Shown here one piece after another: positions 19,671 to 27,646 of a DNA stretch of 64,000 nucleotides. Numbering within the stretch: position 1 is the first letter of the stretch; each line of letters opens with the position of its first letter. This DNA comes from DATAJX01 sp036261915 (GTDB lineage: Bacteria > Pseudomonadota > Alphaproteobacteria > UBA2136 > UBA6156): positions 124,001-188,000 of the forward strand of contig DATAJX010000002.1 in NCBI GenBank assembly GCA_036261915.1. The letters run 5' to 3'. A program made the translations under genes and the position numbers. The notes beneath the pieces are model-generated. The model saw only the letters and a program-made list of their open reading frames with translations, was not told where the DNA came from and did no database searches.

Positions 19671-20402
19671 ATGGTCATCGCCAACCGCCTGCACCTGCCC
19701 ACCACCACCTCCACCATGGACGTCGCGGCGCAGTCCATCCGCGAAGGCGCCCCACACCTGATGCTCATCACCGCCGACGAACAACTCGTGGCCCGGGGCC
19801 GCCTCGGCCGCATGTGGACCACGCTCCCCGGCCACGCGCTGGCCGCCACCTGGATCACCCGCAACACCCCCACCCAGCACCTGGCGCTGGTGGCCAGCCT
19901 GGCCGTCATCGACGCCCTCAAACTCGCCGCGCCCGATGTCCCGGCGGTCATCAAATGGCCGAATGATATCTACATCAAAGGCAAAAAATTGGCAGGAATA
20001 CTGGTCGAAACCCACGGGCAGGGCAGTGCGGCCATCGGCATCGGGCTGAATGTGACCACCCCGGCGCAACTGCCCGAAGGCTTCCCCGGTACCACCGTGG
20101 CGCAACACACGGCCAATCCCCCAACCCCCGAAAAACTCTTAGATATTTTAAACACTTGCATAAGCCAAAGGGTTGCCCTATATCAGGCCCAAGGTTGGTT
20201 GGCGGTTGCGCCGGACTACACCGCCCTCTGCATCACGCTCGGAAAACACGTGCGCCTGCAACTGGCGGATGGAACTACAGTCCTTCCCGCAACGGTAAAC
20301 GCCCTCAACCCCGATGGCAGCCTTGATGTCGTCACCCATGCCGATAACAGGCATATAACGGTGACTAACGCGGACAAAGTATTCCACGACTATCTCAGCT
20401 GA
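19671..20402 (+). CDS. birA: Biotin--[acetyl-CoA-carboxylase] ligase
   Basis: 243 aa, catalytic and C-terminal domains only; the DNA-binding N-terminal domain of E. coli BirA is absent, so it is a ligase without repressor function. It activates biotin to biotinyl-AMP and attaches it to carboxylase carrier proteins. Motifs: ARGRLGRMW (the G-R-G-R-x-G-R-x-W adenylate loop), KWPNDIYIKGKKLAGILVE. Position directly after nuoN is standard in alphaproteobacteria. The codon mix becomes more A/T-rich from about residue 100 on. Confidence 0.94.
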   Translation: MVIANRLHLPTTTSTMDVAAQSIREGAPHLMLITADEQLVARGRLGRMWTTLPGHALAATWITRNTPTQHLALVASLAVIDALKLAAPDVPAVIKWPNDIYIKGKKLAGILVETHGQGSAAIGIGLNVTTPAQLPEGFPGTTVAQHTANPPTPEKLLDILNTCISQRVALYQAQGWLAVAPDYTALCITLGKHVRLQLADGTTVLPATVNALNPDGSLDVVTHADNRHITVTNADKVFHDYLS

Positions 20403-20472
20403 AATTGAACAAACAACCCTCTGGGCCCCAGCCTGCATAACCAGGCACCCGGAACAAATTGAAAGTAAAGTT

Positions 20473-22155
20473 ATGAGTAAAAAACAACTGGCCGCGCTGC
20501 CGCTGGGCGGCGTTGGCGAAATCGGCATGAACATGATGCTGTACGAATGCGACGGCGATTACATCGTGGTCGATACCGGCGTCAGCTTCGGCGACGAACG
20601 CAGCCCCGGCGTCAACATCCTGGTGCCCGATACCCGCTACATCCGCGACCACGTCGCCAAGGGCGGCCACCTCAAGGGCGTGTTCATCACCCACGCGCAC
20701 GAAGACCACATCGGCGGCATCGGCTACCTGTGGGATGACTTCGCCGGCGCCCCGGTCTACGTGTCGCCGTTCGCGCGCAAGTCGCTCGAAGCCAAACTGC
20801 AGGAACTCGGCATCACCCCGGCCAAGGGCCAGGTCATCACCGTCGAGCCGCGCAAGCAATACCAGGCCGGCGGCTTCAGCGTCGAATACGTCATGGTCGC
20901 CCACAGCATTCCCGAATGCTTCGCGCTGGCCATCCGCAGCCCGCACGGCACCATCGTGCACACCGCCGACTATAAATTCGACGACGAACCGCCGTTCGGC
21001 CACAAAACCGACGAAAAACGCCTGGCCGAGATCGGCAACGAAGGCGTGCTGGCCGTGTTCGGCGACAGCACCAATGCCATGAAGCAAACGCCGTCGGGCT
21101 CCGAAGGCCCGCTGGCCAAAAACCTGGCCAAGTACATCAAGGCCGCGCCCAACCGCATCTTCTTCGCGGCGTTCGCCAGCAACATCGGCCGTATCCTCAT
21201 GGTCGCGCAAACCGCCGCCGAATGCGGCCGCAAGGTCTGCTTCCTCGGCCGCACGGTCAATAAAATGCTCGGCTTCGCCAAGGAACTCGGCTACCAGCCG
21301 CAAGGCCTCGCCAACTGGATGGTCAGCCCCGACGAACTGAAGAACATGCCGCGCGACAAAGTGCTGATCTTCGCTTCCGGCACGCAGGGCGAGATCGAAG
21401 CCTCGCTCACCCGCCTGGCCGCCGGCCAGGAGGTGCGCGGCCTGCGCATCGCCAAGGGCGACACCGTCATCATGAGCAGCAAAATGATCCCGGGCAACGA
21501 GCGCGGCATCCTCAACGTCATCAACAACCTCTATACGCTGGGTGCCGATGTCATGTCCGAACTGACGCACGACGACATCCACGTCTCGGGCCACGCCAGC
21601 CGCCCCGAGATCGAAAAGATGTACGGCCTGCTCAAGCCGCAGTACGTCATCCCGGTGCACGGCGAAGCCGCCCACCTGTTCACCCACGGCGAGATCGCCA
21701 AGAGCATGGGCATCAAACACCTGTCCATCAGCAACGGCAAAAAGCTGGTGCTGGGGCCCGATGAACCTCACACCCAGCAACACGCCTACCCGCACGGCGT
21801 CAACTACATCGACGGCCTGCACATCCTCGACCACGACACCACGCTCATCAAAGAGCGCCGTAAAATGGCGAATGAAGGCATGGTCTCCGTGTCGCTGGCG
21901 GTCAAGGGCGCCAATAAAGAGTGGGTCTCCGACCTCGCCATCAGCACCCGCGGCGTCATCGACGAACGCGCCCAGGGCGCCCTGCTGAAAAAGGCCACCA
22001 ACGCGGCCCTCAAGGCCATGGAAGTGGCGTTCCCCGACGGCATCATCGACGACCGCTACCGCGCCGCCGACGTCATCACGCAAACCGTCAAGCGCGCCTT
22101 CAAGCTCGATCGCGGCAAGCAACCCACCATCATGGTGCAGGTGGTCGAGGTCTAA
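20473..22155 (+). CDS. rnj: Ribonuclease J
   Basis: 560 aa, a metallo-beta-lactamase/beta-CASP RNase with 5'-exonuclease and endonuclease activity in mRNA decay and rRNA maturation. The zinc-binding motif HAHEDHIGGIGYLW, later His/Asp ligands (VAHSIPE, HTADYKFD) and the beta-CASP motifs (FASGTQGE, SGHASRPE, PVHGEAAHL) are present. In many alphaproteobacteria the order is nuoN-birA-coaX-rnj; no type III pantothenate kinase gene lies between birA and this gene. A terminator follows. Confidence 0.96.
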   Translation: MSKKQLAALPLGGVGEIGMNMMLYECDGDYIVVDTGVSFGDERSPGVNILVPDTRYIRDHVAKGGHLKGVFITHAHEDHIGGIGYLWDDFAGAPVYVSPFARKSLEAKLQELGITPAKGQVITVEPRKQYQAGGFSVEYVMVAHSIPECFALAIRSPHGTIVHTADYKFDDEPPFGHKTDEKRLAEIGNEGVLAVFGDSTNAMKQTPSGSEGPLAKNLAKYIKAAPNRIFFAAFASNIGRILMVAQTAAECGRKVCFLGRTVNKMLGFAKELGYQPQGLANWMVSPDELKNMPRDKVLIFASGTQGEIEASLTRLAAGQEVRGLRIAKGDTVIMSSKMIPGNERGILNVINNLYTLGADVMSELTHDDIHVSGHASRPEIEKMYGLLKPQYVIPVHGEAAHLFTHGEIAKSMGIKHLSISNGKKLVLGPDEPHTQQHAYPHGVNYIDGLHILDHDTTLIKERRKMANEGMVSVSLAVKGANKEWVSDLAISTRGVIDERAQGALLKKATNAALKAMEVAFPDGIIDDRYRAADVITQTVKRAFKLDRGKQPTIMVQVVEV

Positions 22156-22171
22156 GGCTTCGATAACCGGG

Positions 22172-22196
22172 AAGGGGGGCCACACGGCCCCCTTTG
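22172..22196 (+). terminator. Terminator after RNase J
   Basis: GC-rich stem AAGGGGGGCC / GGCCCCCTT with an ACAC loop, ending in a short T run, about 17 bases after the stop. Confidence 0.75.
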
Positions 22197-22361
22197 CTTG
22201 TCGTACAAATGGCGCTTCGCTTACCAAAACCTTACCGCCCCGCTGTATTTGCAACACAGGGGCCGGTTTTGCGATTTTTCACCGTATTTTTACTTGTGTC
22301 GGGCCCCAAAAGTCCTATGTTCCGCCCGGACTCAAAAGGCAAATGCCCGGAGCGATCTTCA

Positions 22362-22664
22362 ATGTTTACCTCGGAAAAACCTTCGAACCCGCTGTTGCAC
22401 CTCAAAACGGCCATGAAAGCCCGGCGCGACGCAGGCATCACCATCAAGGATATGTTCGACCAAGCCGTGGCCACAGCCACCAAAAACCGCCAACCCGCCA
22501 CATTCCGGTGGGATAACCTCACCTGCACGGTCGAGGAGGGCGCCAACTGGGAAGATTTTCACGGCCCGTTCGACCTCATCAATTATGCCGGCCGCGATCG
22601 CGAAGTGCCCGGTAATAACTTCACCATCACCTACGCGCAGCCCGCAAAGCAGCAGGCAGCCTGA
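22362..22664 (+). CDS. Hypothetical protein, 100 aa
   Basis: Family not recognised. A soluble, mixed alpha/beta-looking protein with no signal or membrane segment. The start ATG at 22362 is preceded by CGGAGCG, and the frame upstream of it is open but lacks an RBS. It lies between two terminators, so it is probably transcribed alone; a possible promoter (TTGTGT, 16 bases, TATGTT at 22294-22321) precedes it. Confidence 0.65.
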   Translation: MFTSEKPSNPLLHLKTAMKARRDAGITIKDMFDQAVATATKNRQPATFRWDNLTCTVEEGANWEDFHGPFDLINYAGRDREVPGNNFTITYAQPAKQQAA

Positions 22665-22684
22665 TAAACCAAATATCGACGCAC

Positions 22685-22711
22685 AGAGGCGCCCCCCGGG
22701 GCGCCTCTTGC
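22685..22711 (+). terminator. Hairpin after the 100-aa unknown gene
   Basis: Perfect inverted repeat AGAGGCGCCCC / GGGGCGCCTCT at 22685-22708, with only a weak T run after it. Confidence 0.55.
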
Positions 22712-22768
22712 ATTTGGGCGGCCACGGCCCCATATCAGCCGCATCGCAACCATCCACGGAGAAACACC

Positions 22769-23056
22769 ATGTGCGACACGCACATCAACGTTCAGATCAA
22801 CCGTTCCTCAACGGCTGCCGATGCCTTCAACCACGTACTCGATATCCTCACGCTGGCTGCCAACTCCAAAACGGGCAGCGGCAAGTCCATCCAGGCGGCG
22901 TTCAAGTGCCAGGGCATCGAGGTCGTGCTGCTCCCCGGCGCCCGCGAGGCCGACTTCCACAAAGCCATGGAAGACGCCCTCAAAAGCCGCCACCTGCTCG
23001 ACCAGCGCATCACGCTGGGCCCGCAAGGCCTCGTCACCCGCCCGGCGGCCGCCTAG
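22769..23056 (+). CDS. Hypothetical protein, 95 aa
   Basis: Family not recognised. Small soluble protein with a helical N-terminal half (TAADAFNHVLDILTLA) and a short V-V-L-L strand. The RBS is good (GGAGAA at 22759-22764). It stands alone between a hairpin and a bidirectional terminator. Confidence 0.65.
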   Translation: MCDTHINVQINRSSTAADAFNHVLDILTLAANSKTGSGKSIQAAFKCQGIEVVLLPGAREADFHKAMEDALKSRHLLDQRITLGPQGLVTRPAAA

Positions 23057-23062
23057 CCACCC

Positions 23063-23098
23063 AAAAAAACCCGCTTCTGTAACAGAAGCGGGTTTTTT
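23063..23098. terminator. Bidirectional terminator between convergent genes
   Basis: Stem AACCCGCTTCTG / CAGAAGCGGGTT with a TAA loop, flanked by A7 on the left and T6 on the right, so it can stop transcripts from both sides. Confidence 0.92.
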
Positions 23099-23104
23099 CG
23101 TTGT

Positions 23105-23644
23105 TCAGCCCCCTAGGGTTTTAATGGGTATCAGCCGTATCTTGTCGGCAGGGGCCCCGTGGGCGGGGTCATAGCCGGTGGGGTCGTACAGCTCTACCAA
23201 ACCCCGCGTGGGCTTGGTGTTGGGGGGCATAATACGGCGCATGATGTTCAGGTAATTATCCCACACCGTGCACATCAGGTCGTCCACGGTCTTCAGCCTG
23301 AAGTGCGGTCCCATGTCCAGCAGACGGTCGGCATAGGTGCGGGTCATGCTGAAGGTCGCCTGGCCGTAAGGCACAAGCTCGTGCACGCGCAGGGGGTAAA
23401 GCTCAACAGGCTCGTCGCCGCTATCGGGGCTGGTCAGCGCCACCAGGCTGCCGCGGTCATAGGCCTCTATCACGCTGCGGCACAGTTCAAGCGCGGCCAG
23501 CAAGTGCAGTCCCAGCCTCGGCTTGCCGATCAGGCCGTCAATACGGTCAAAAACGGCCTGTTGTCCCCGGGTGTAGGGTACACGGGCAATTTTAGGGTAC
23601 ATGGTTATAATCGCAGGTAATTGCGGGCGAGGGCGGTGGTCCAT
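23105..23644 (-). CDS. Hypothetical protein, 179 aa
   Basis: Family not recognised. Soluble, with a Tyr/Arg-rich N-terminus and no signal peptide. The ATG at 23644 has an ideal GGAGG six bases upstream; the first possible ATG at 23656 has none, so the shorter form is preferred. It runs opposite to rplM and shares the terminator at 23063. Confidence 0.65.
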   Translation of the reverse strand: MDHRPRPQLPAIITMYPKIARVPYTRGQQAVFDRIDGLIGKPRLGLHLLAALELCRSVIEAYDRGSLVALTSPDSGDEPVELYPLRVHELVPYGQATFSMTRTYADRLLDMGPHFRLKTVDDLMCTVWDNYLNIMRRIMPPNTKPTRGLVELYDPTGYDPAHGAPADKIRLIPIKTLGG

Positions 23645-23733
23645 AACAACCTCCATGTCGCAGCGGAATGAAACGGGTATCGATCACCCCCAGCATAGGC
23701 TGCAATCCCCAAGCCGGGCAAGGCATTTGGCCC

Positions 23734-23762
23734 TTGACGCTGCCATTTCCTTAGCCTATACC
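23734..23762 (+). promoter_or_regulatory. Sigma70-type promoter of rplM-rpsI
   Basis: TTGACG (23734-23739), a 17-base spacer and TATACC (23757-23762), about 100 bases ahead of the rplM start. The leader of about 95 bases could hold a ribosomal-protein feedback site, but no structure was recognised. Confidence 0.65.
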
Positions 23763-23864
23763 CCCGGCGTAACCCGATGGCGACGGTTACCCGATTCATT
23801 CGGTGGAGTGCCCTGTCTTTGCAAAAAGCCAGTTAAGTTCAAATAGTTAAAAGGAAATCCAGCA

Positions 23865-24335
23865 ATGGCTTTCACCAATACCACCGCCACCCAAAAGGCG
23901 AGCACCTGCAAGCCCGAATGGTACTTGCTCGACGCCACCGATATTCCCCTGGGTCGCCTCAGCACCCGCATTGCCACCATCCTGCGCGGCAAGCACAAAC
24001 CCACTTACAGCCCCGGCATCGATAACGGCGACCACGTCATCGTTATTAATGCGGAAAAGGTCAAGCTGACCGGCCACAAGGCCACCAACAGCGTGTTCTA
24101 CCGCCACACCGGCTTCATCGGCGGTATCCGCGCCATCACCCCGGCCGCCGAAAAGCACCCCGAACGCGTGGTCGAACGCGCGGTCAAGCGCATGCTGCCG
24201 AAGGAAAGCAGCCAGGCCCGCGGCCAGTTCAAAAAGCTGCACGTCTACACCGGCGCCGAGCACCCGCACGCCGCCCAGCAACCCAAGGCCATCGAAGCCG
24301 CCAGCGCTTCCAAAGCCGTCGTGGTCAGCAAGTAA
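23865..24335 (+). CDS. rplM: 50S ribosomal protein L13
   Basis: 156 aa. The family core is clear: WYLLDATDIPLGRLSTRIA, GDHVIVINAEKVKLTG and VERAVKRMLPK, then LHVYTGAEHPHAAQQP. It forms the standard pair with rpsI 27 bases downstream and is preceded by a good promoter and AAAGGA. Confidence 0.97.
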   Translation: MAFTNTTATQKASTCKPEWYLLDATDIPLGRLSTRIATILRGKHKPTYSPGIDNGDHVIVINAEKVKLTGHKATNSVFYRHTGFIGGIRAITPAAEKHPERVVERAVKRMLPKESSQARGQFKKLHVYTGAEHPHAAQQPKAIEAASASKAVVVSK

Positions 24336-24362
24336 TCAAGCGAGAAAAGGAGAAACAACATC

Positions 24363-24788
24363 ATGAGTATCGCTGCAAACATCAAGGCCGCCAACGAAAA
24401 GGCAGGCCGCTACTACGCCACCGGCAAGCGCAAAAACGCCGTGGCCCGCGTCTGGCTCACCAAGGGCAAGGGCGAGATCCTCGTCAACGGCCGCAAGCTG
24501 GAAGAATACTTCGGCCGCCCCGTGCTGCAAATGGTGGTCAACCAGCCGTTCGGCGCGCTCGACCTGCTGGGCAAGTTCAACATCAACGCCCGCTGCCACG
24601 GCGGCGGTCTGTCCGGCCAGGCCGGCGCCCTGCGCCACGGCATCACCAAGGCGCTCGAGCAGTACGACAGCGCCAACCGCCCGGTGCTCAAAAAGCTCGG
24701 CTTCATCACCCGCGACCCGCGCGTGGTCGAACCGAAGAAGTACGGCCGCCACAAGGCCCGCCGCGCCACCCAATTCTCGAAGCGCTAA
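24363..24788 (+). CDS. rpsI: 30S ribosomal protein S9
   Basis: 141 aa. S9 hallmarks: YYATGKRKNAVARVWL, the GGG loop region (HGGGLSGQAGALRHG), and the basic C-terminus ending in QFSKR that reaches the P-site tRNA. AAGGAG lies upstream at 24346. It ends the rplM-rpsI operon; a terminator follows. Confidence 0.97.
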   Translation: MSIAANIKAANEKAGRYYATGKRKNAVARVWLTKGKGEILVNGRKLEEYFGRPVLQMVVNQPFGALDLLGKFNINARCHGGGLSGQAGALRHGITKALEQYDSANRPVLKKLGFITRDPRVVEPKKYGRHKARRATQFSKR

Positions 24789-24810
24789 TCGAGTCCTGTT
24801 TGGGGAATGC

Positions 24811-24833
24811 AAAGGGGCCGCAGGCCCCTTTGT
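24811..24833 (+). terminator. Terminator of rplM-rpsI
   Basis: Stem AAAGGGGCC / GGCCCCTTT with a GCA loop, 22 bases after the rpsI stop. Confidence 0.8.
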
Positions 24834-24843
24834 CGTCTCCGCC

Positions 24844-24919
24844 GTCATTGCGAGGAGCACGGCCCACAGCCGGTATCGAAGCCACGCTCGTTCATGCCGC
24901 GCGCACGTGGCAATCCATG
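24844..24919. repeat. Palindromic intergenic repeat (GTCATTGCGAGGAGC ... ACGTGGCAATCCATG)
   Basis: The left end GTCATTGCGAGGAGC (24844-24858) and right end ACGTGGCAATCCATG (24905-24919) match the two arms of a palindromic intergenic element that recurs in many bacterial genomes; GATTGCCAC-like and CATTGCGAG-like ends pair. The 46-base middle here is unlike the usual short core. Only one copy is in this window. The rest of 24789-25006 holds two terminators and no gene. Confidence 0.6.
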
Positions 24920-24958
24920 CTGCCCTCATCGAAGGCTCCTGAATCCTTATCTAAATGC

Positions 24959-24990
24959 AAAAAAGCCCCGGTCACCCGGGGCTTTTTCAT
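24959..24990. terminator. Bidirectional terminator
   Basis: Stem AAAAAGCCCCGG / CCGGGGCTTTTT with A and T runs on either side. It serves the minus-strand gene ending at 25007 and may back up the rpsI terminator. Confidence 0.88.
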
Positions 24991-25006
24991 TGTATCGAAG
25001 TTTTAT

Positions 25007-25357
25007 CTAAGTTTGCGCCGCTGAGTTGTTCGTGATGCAGGCTCCCGTGCCCAGATGGTCCAGCGCTATGTTCGGATGAGAAGCGGCTGCATTCGTTTCC
25101 GCCTTATAATCCGATACCTTGCGGGCCTCATGGTCAAAGTCGAAGTGGCCGCTTCCAAAAAACAACTGCGGGAGGGCGATGCGGTAAACACGGGCTTCGC
25201 CTTGATAGGTCACCTTTATTCTTAGCTGGTTATTAAAAGCCGCTTGCAAGCGTTTTTCGATGTAACCCGGCTTGGGCTGTTTGCGGGTACCTCCGCAAAT
25301 GGCTTTCAGTACGGTTTCCAGCACTACCCGTCCCATATCGTCACCACATAGAATCAT
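25007..25357 (-). CDS. Hypothetical protein, 116 aa
   Basis: Family not recognised. Soluble; the middle contains alternating strands (RIKVTYQGEARVYRIALP) followed by a His/Asp-rich FDFDHEARK. The start is uncertain: the ATG at 25357 has no clear RBS, and an in-frame ATG seven codons on is possible. Confidence 0.55.
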   Translation of the reverse strand: MILCGDDMGRVVLETVLKAICGGTRKQPKPGYIEKRLQAAFNNQLRIKVTYQGEARVYRIALPQLFFGSGHFDFDHEARKVSDYKAETNAAASHPNIALDHLGTGACITNNSAAQT

Positions 25358-25490
25358 CTATTTATCAGCCCGGCAGGGCTGCCTCTGTTGCGGCAAATCC
25401 CCGCCCGGCGGGAAAAAGCCAGGTTAAATCACCCCTGTAATATGGGGAAGGGTTGCACCCAAACAAGGGGGGTGTTAATCAACTTACCTC

Positions 25491-26261
25491 ATGCCTGCCT
25501 ACACCATCCTCTTCATGCGCAAAGACGACCCGGGCCGCCGCCCGCTCACCGTCCACGTCAGCAGCGGCCTGTTCTGGACGTTCATCGTGCTGGCGGTGGG
25601 CCTGCCCATCTGCGGGTTCGTGGCGTCGGCGGGGTTCCTGGCCCCGGCGTGGCTCAAGCTTAACGTCAAAAACATGCAGCAAGAGGTTGAAAACGCACAG
25701 CAAAACATGGGCCCCCTGCAACAGCAGAACACCACGCTCACCACGCAGGCGCAAAAGCTCCAGCAGCAGTTGCAGGTCGAGCGCGAAACCCGCGCCGGCA
25801 TCGAAGCCAAGCTCACCATGGCCGAAACCGCCCGCACCGAAGCCGGCAGCCGTTTAACCGAACTCGAATCCGAACTGGTCGACCTCAAGCGTAGCGTCGC
25901 CACCTACGAACACCTGCTCAAACCCAAGCTGAGCCGCGAATTGCTCGAGTGCGTCAACATCGACATCAAACCCGCGGGCACGGCGGTCGATTATCAGGTC
26001 AACTTCGCCAAGGTCGGCAAAACCACCGAACTGCCCAAATCGCTCACCGTACAGGTGCGCGCCCTGTCCGGCGACAACGCCGTCACGCTGGGCCAAAGCG
26101 CCAACCAGGGCTTCAAAACCACGCAGGCGCTCAACCCGGCCACCAGCCTGGTGCTCAAGGGCAACCTCAGCGCCAACCTGCCCGCCAGCGCCAACCGCCT
26201 GCTCGACATCAAGGTCCTCGACGGCGCCGAAACCGTGGCCTCCTGCTGGAAAATGTTCTAA
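25491..26261 (+). CDS. Membrane-anchored coiled-coil protein upstream of bactofilin (DUF6776-like)
   Basis: 256 aa. A cytoplasmic N-terminus of about 20 residues precedes one membrane helix (about 25-50, SGLFWTFIVLAVGLPICGFV). A Gln-rich coiled coil follows (about 60-140), then a C-terminal beta-rich domain ending in C-W-K-M-F. This layout and its place next to bactofilin resemble the DUF6776 family found beside bactofilin genes in other Proteobacteria; that link is from memory and not tested. It could help place the bactofilin scaffold at the envelope. A terminator (26292-26321) separates the two genes. Confidence 0.7.
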   Translation: MPAYTILFMRKDDPGRRPLTVHVSSGLFWTFIVLAVGLPICGFVASAGFLAPAWLKLNVKNMQQEVENAQQNMGPLQQQNTTLTTQAQKLQQQLQVERETRAGIEAKLTMAETARTEAGSRLTELESELVDLKRSVATYEHLLKPKLSRELLECVNIDIKPAGTAVDYQVNFAKVGKTTELPKSLTVQVRALSGDNAVTLGQSANQGFKTTQALNPATSLVLKGNLSANLPASANRLLDIKVLDGAETVASCWKMF

Positions 26262-26291
26262 AACGGCCAAAATCATACAAAGCCACCTGTT

Positions 26292-26321
26292 GCCCCCGCG
26301 CCCTGGCCGGGGGCTTTTTTT
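26292..26321 (+). terminator. Terminator after the coiled-coil membrane gene
   Basis: Stem GCCCCCG / CGGGGGC with a 9-base loop followed by seven T. Confidence 0.85.
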
Positions 26322-26396
26322 GCGGCGGCGCATTTGCCAAAAAGTCTAAATCCGCCTATAAGGGGGCCATCAATAAGGTGGGTTCAAAGGTAAGCA

Positions 26397-26894
26397 ATGG
26401 TCTGGTTTTTAGGCGGTAAATCACGTAAATCCGAAGGCTCCGTCTCGCTGCAGGTGGTCGACCCGCGCGAGGCCGAAGGCCACTGCCTCATCACCGGCAA
26501 CCTGCAGATCCGCGGCGATGTCTACTTCAGCGGCCAACTGCGGGTCGACGGCCGCATCGACGGCAAGGTCAGCACCTTCGACGGCGGCCGGGGCTACCTC
26601 ATCGTCAGCAAGGGCGCGGTCATCAACGGCCCGGTCAACGTCACCAACCTGCTGGTCGACGGCACGCTCAACGGCCCGGTCGACGTCGACGAAAAGCTCG
26701 AATGCCGCGCCAACGCCATCCTGCGAGGCCGTGCGCTCTATGGCAGCATCCACATCTCCGACGGCGCCAAGATCGAAGCCCAGTGCAAACAGCACGACGC
26801 CGCCAGCAAACTGACCGACTTCGGCACCGAAGGCGCCACCGGCATCGCGGGCCTGTCCCTGGCCACCCGCGGCGTCCCGCAAAAATCCGAATAA
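26397..26894 (+). CDS. Bactofilin (polymer-forming cytoskeletal protein)
   Basis: 165 aa. The right-handed beta-helix bactofilin core is clear: ITGNLQIRGDVYFSG, LRVDGRIDGKV, LIVSKGAVINGPV and LLVDGTLNGPVDV repeat every 18 or so residues. Bactofilins polymerise without nucleotide into membrane-attached scaffolds that position wall enzymes. N-terminal and C-terminal tails flank the core as usual. The gamma-carbonic anhydrase gene starts 16 bases after the stop. Confidence 0.92.
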   Translation: MVWFLGGKSRKSEGSVSLQVVDPREAEGHCLITGNLQIRGDVYFSGQLRVDGRIDGKVSTFDGGRGYLIVSKGAVINGPVNVTNLLVDGTLNGPVDVDEKLECRANAILRGRALYGSIHISDGAKIEAQCKQHDAASKLTDFGTEGATGIAGLSLATRGVPQKSE

Positions 26895-26910
26895 TCATTA
26901 TACGAAACGC

Positions 26911-27420
26911 ATGACCAGCCTTTTCCCCTACAAAGGCCTGCTGCCCACGGTCCACCCCAGCTGCTTCATCGCGCCCAACGCGGCCATCACCGGCGATACC
27001 CACATCGGCGCCAACAGCAGCGTCTGGTACAACGTCAGCATCCGGGGCGACGTCATGCCCATCCGCATCGGCGAGGGCACCAACGTGCAAGATAATGCGG
27101 TGATCCACGTCACGCAGGGCAAGTTCGGCACCACCATCGGCAACCACGTCACCATCGGCCACGGGGCCATCATCCACGCCTGCACGATAGGGGATTACGC
27201 CTTGGTCGGCATGGGCGCCATCGTGCTCGACGGCGCGGTGGTCGAACCCCACGCCTTCGTGGCGGCGGGCGCCGTCGTCACGCCGGGCAAGGTGGTGCCC
27301 AGCGGCTATATGTGGATGGGCGCCCCCGGCAAGGCCGTGCGCGAACTGACGGCCGACGAAAAGGCCTACCTCCTCTGGTCGGGCCCGCACTACGTCAGCG
27401 TGGCCCAGGGCTACAAATAG
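26911..27420 (+). CDS. Gamma-class carbonic anhydrase-like protein
   Basis: 169 aa, a left-handed beta-helix of hexapeptide repeats. The metal-site histidines lie at IHV (after NVQDNAV), in TIGHGAIIHACTIGD, matching the gamma-carbonic anhydrase/YrdA group, which form zinc- or iron-binding trimers. Actual carbonic anhydrase activity varies in this group. It follows bactofilin closely and is followed by a terminator. Confidence 0.92.
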   Translation: MTSLFPYKGLLPTVHPSCFIAPNAAITGDTHIGANSSVWYNVSIRGDVMPIRIGEGTNVQDNAVIHVTQGKFGTTIGNHVTIGHGAIIHACTIGDYALVGMGAIVLDGAVVEPHAFVAAGAVVTPGKVVPSGYMWMGAPGKAVRELTADEKAYLLWSGPHYVSVAQGYK

Positions 27421-27447
27421 CCCTTTATTCGTGGCTCCATGGCCCAA

Positions 27448-27473
27448 CAAAACCGCCCCGAAGGGCGGTTTTG
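27448..27473. terminator. Terminator after the gamma-carbonic anhydrase-like gene
   Basis: Stem AAAACCGCCC / GGGCGGTTTT with a short CGAA loop, flanked by A and T, 28 bases after the stop. Confidence 0.85.
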
Positions 27474-27479
27474 TACAGG

Positions 27480-27541
27480 CGACGGGGAACAGGGGCGGCA
27501 GTGAAAGCGGAGACGAACACCACCAGCCCTGTTCCCGGTCG
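27480..27541 (-). terminator. Imperfect inverted repeat downstream of minus-strand genes
   Basis: GGGAACAGGG and CCCTGTTCCC (10-base arms, about 30-base loop) lie just beyond the end of the leftward genes. It lacks a T run and may be only a weak stop or decay barrier. Confidence 0.35.
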
Positions 27542-27551
27542 CCTGCGGTCT

Positions 27552-27641
27552 TTACAGGCTGTGGAGCAAAAACATCCAGAAGCTCGAGGTGAGGTACATG
27601 CTGAAGGCCCCCACAACCACCCGGCGGATCAAGCGCATCAT
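27552..27641 (-). CDS. Possible 29-aa membrane peptide
   Basis: A short frame starting with two Met codons and encoding a basic N-terminus (MMRLIRR) plus a hydrophobic stretch (VVVGAFSMYLTSSFWMFLL). It starts five bases after the stop of the upstream 146-aa gene and has GGAG about 8 bases upstream inside that gene's end, so translational coupling is possible. It is too short to judge by coding statistics. Confidence 0.35.
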   Translation of the reverse strand: MMRLIRRVVVGAFSMYLTSSFWMFLLHSL

Positions 27642-27646
27642 GGGCC

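Noticed and set aside
20395..22257. Long open frame antisense to RNase J
   Set aside because: Composition shadow; RNase J motifs are intact on the sense strand.
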